Shown piece by piece: positions 63,109 through 64,000 of a stretch of 64,000 nucleotides of DNA. The notes under the pieces were generated by a model. It did no database searches and was not told the DNA's origin. It saw only the letters and a list, made by a program, of their open reading frames with translations. Origin of the DNA: Pseudomonas cuatrocienegasensis (GTDB lineage: Bacteria; Pseudomonadota; Gammaproteobacteria; Pseudomonadales; Pseudomonadaceae). Made by a program: the position numbers and the translations under genes. How positions within the stretch are numbered: position 1 is the stretch's first letter; the number at the start of each line of letters is the position of its first letter. Where the stretch lies: positions 1-64,000 of the forward strand of contig NZ_FOFP01000022.1 of assembly GCF_900110925.1 (NCBI RefSeq), given 5' to 3'.

Positions 63109-64000
63109 TCAAGCGCTCAAGACCTTGGGTATGGCGGGGCCGTCATCACGCAATAACGCACTGAAGGTCTCCACCGAGACCCCCTTGGCAATCAGAAAGC
63201 CCTGCGCCTGATCGCACTGGAGGTTACGCAGCAAAGCCAGCTCACTGGCTGTCTCCACGCCCTCTGCCACCGTAGTCAGGCCAAGCTTCTTGCCGAGTTT
63301 GACGATACTTTCCAGTGCCGAGGCCTGGCTTTCATTGTCGACACAGCCATGTACCAGCGAGCGATCGATCTTGAGTTCGCTGAACGGCGTCGACAGCATG
63401 GTGAAATAAGAGCTGAAACCCTGACCAAAATCGTCCTGCGCCAGGCCGAAACCCATCATGCGCAGGCGGCAGGCACCTGCGTAGTAGTTGCTCAATGCGT
63501 GTGTGGTTGACGTCTCCATCAGCTCGAATGTGATGTCCTGCGTGCGTGCGTCACGGTTGATGACCGCGCTTTTGAGGCGGTCTGGCAAATCCTGCTGATC
63601 GAGCAAGTGGGTGGGCAAGTTGATCGAGATCGGCACCTCGTAGCCGTCTCGCCGCCAGCGCGCCTGAGCGCTCAGGGCCTGGTTGAGCATCAGCAGCATC
63701 AGCTCGCTGTCCAGGCGCAGGCGTTCGATATCCGCGAGAAAGTCTTTGGGCAGCAGCACCCCCAGGCTGGGGTGTAGCCAGCGTACCAGCGCCTCTGCGG
63801 CGACAATACGGCCATCGCGCAGGGATTTCTTGGGCTGAAACCAGGCTTGGATATCGCCCTTTTTCATGGCGTCTAGCAGGGTTTCCCGGCTGTAGCTGGG
63901 CGGGCCTGCGCAGATAACCTTTGCCTGATGGATGAAGGTGTCGAGGAATTCCCGCAAACGCAGCACCTCAATGGCCTGCACCGGTTTGGAGATCAGGCCG
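63109..64000 (-). CDS. REC-EAL c-di-GMP phosphodiesterase (RocR-like), 5' end outside window
   Basis: About 297 C-terminal residues are visible. They begin with the end of a receiver domain (LISKPVQ, containing the conserved Lys-Pro) and continue into an EAL domain. Catalytic features are AEALVRWLHP, SINLPTHL, ELMETS, AQDDFGQGFSS, KIDRSLV and VAEGVET. These match active phosphodiesterases of the RocR type, though the usual DDFG is preceded by AQ. It should lower c-di-GMP under control of the neighbouring kinase. The start lies beyond the window end. Confidence 0.87.
   Translation of the reverse strand, partial: GLISKPVQAIEVLRLREFLDTFIHQAKVICAGPPSYSRETLLDAMKKGDIQAWFQPKKSLRDGRIVAAEALVRWLHPSLGVLLPKDFLADIERLRLDSELMLLMLNQALSAQARWRRDGYEVPISINLPTHLLDQQDLPDRLKSAVINRDARTQDITFELMETSTTHALSNYYAGACRLRMMGFGLAQDDFGQGFSSYFTMLSTPFSELKIDRSLVHGCVDNESQASALESIVKLGKKLGLTTVAEGVETASELALLRNLQCDQAQGFLIAKGVSVETFSALLRDDGPAIPKVLSA

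Noticed and set aside
62838..63112. Overlapping 60-90 codon ORFs in the gap before the RocR-like gene
   Set aside because: Several frames on both strands overlap, with Pro/Arg/Cys-rich translations and no convincing starts; treated as non-coding, though a degraded repeat is possible.

Overview
The window (high GC, Gram-negative) looks like a Pseudomonas chromosome segment, possibly from the mendocina/stutzeri/alcaligenes side of the genus. This placement rests on protein recognition: Tsx-type porin, PvdE-type exporter, PvdH-type aminotransferase, PfeRS-like and Roc/Sad-like regulators, and a GGDEF/EAL protein. No rRNA or tRNA was seen, so it is an inference.

Layout. 1-315: 3' end of an IS3-family insertion sequence. 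316-7880: housekeeping and accessory genes (NYN/LOTUS protein, small periplasmic protein, lipoprotein, GAF-PAS-GGDEF-EAL protein, solute-binding protein, YjdM/PhnA-like zinc-ribbon protein, YihY/BrkB membrane protein, WHy-domain lipoprotein). 8040-48089: a complete siderophore locus. 48112-54546: EamA transporter, Tsx-like channel, two repeat elements sharing about 86 bp, two DUF2892-like membrane proteins, an acidic hypothetical protein, an SDR/LysR pair and a metallophosphoesterase. 54665-58758: a second TonB-dependent receptor facing an OmpR-type two-component system. 58992-64000: a Roc/Sad-like three-protein system (unorthodox hybrid kinase, LuxR-type regulator, REC-EAL phosphodiesterase cut by the window end).

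Siderophore locus. A TonB receptor (minus strand) diverges from a FecCDE-like ABC importer and its binding protein. A possible Fur site then precedes a stand-alone SyrP-like Fe(II)/2-oxoglutarate hydroxylase and four tightly coupled NRPS genes, which end in a PvdE/SyrD-type exporter. A FhuF-like ferric-siderophore reductase converges on the exporter with no intergenic base. From a shared promoter region with a good Fur box, mbtH, a type II thioesterase and a diaminobutyrate aminotransferase run the other way.

By eye the assembly line reads: TubC-dock-C-A(Asp)-T-T-E | DCL-A(Dab)-T-C-A(?)-T-C-A(?)-T | C-A(Asp)-T-T-C-A(?)-T-C-hydroxylase | interface-like C-A(Asp)-T-TE. The prediction is a heptapeptide D-Asp-Dab-X-X-Asp-X-Asp in which up to three Asp become beta-hydroxy-Asp. 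Three such bidentate ligands would give a hexadentate siderophore without hydroxamate or catechol; no genes for those groups are in the window. Special features are tandem carrier domains 72 residues apart at two of the three Asp modules, two different hydroxylase subtypes, and a degenerate C-like domain at the start of the last NRPS that fits the published 'interface domain'. I do not recognise the exact product.
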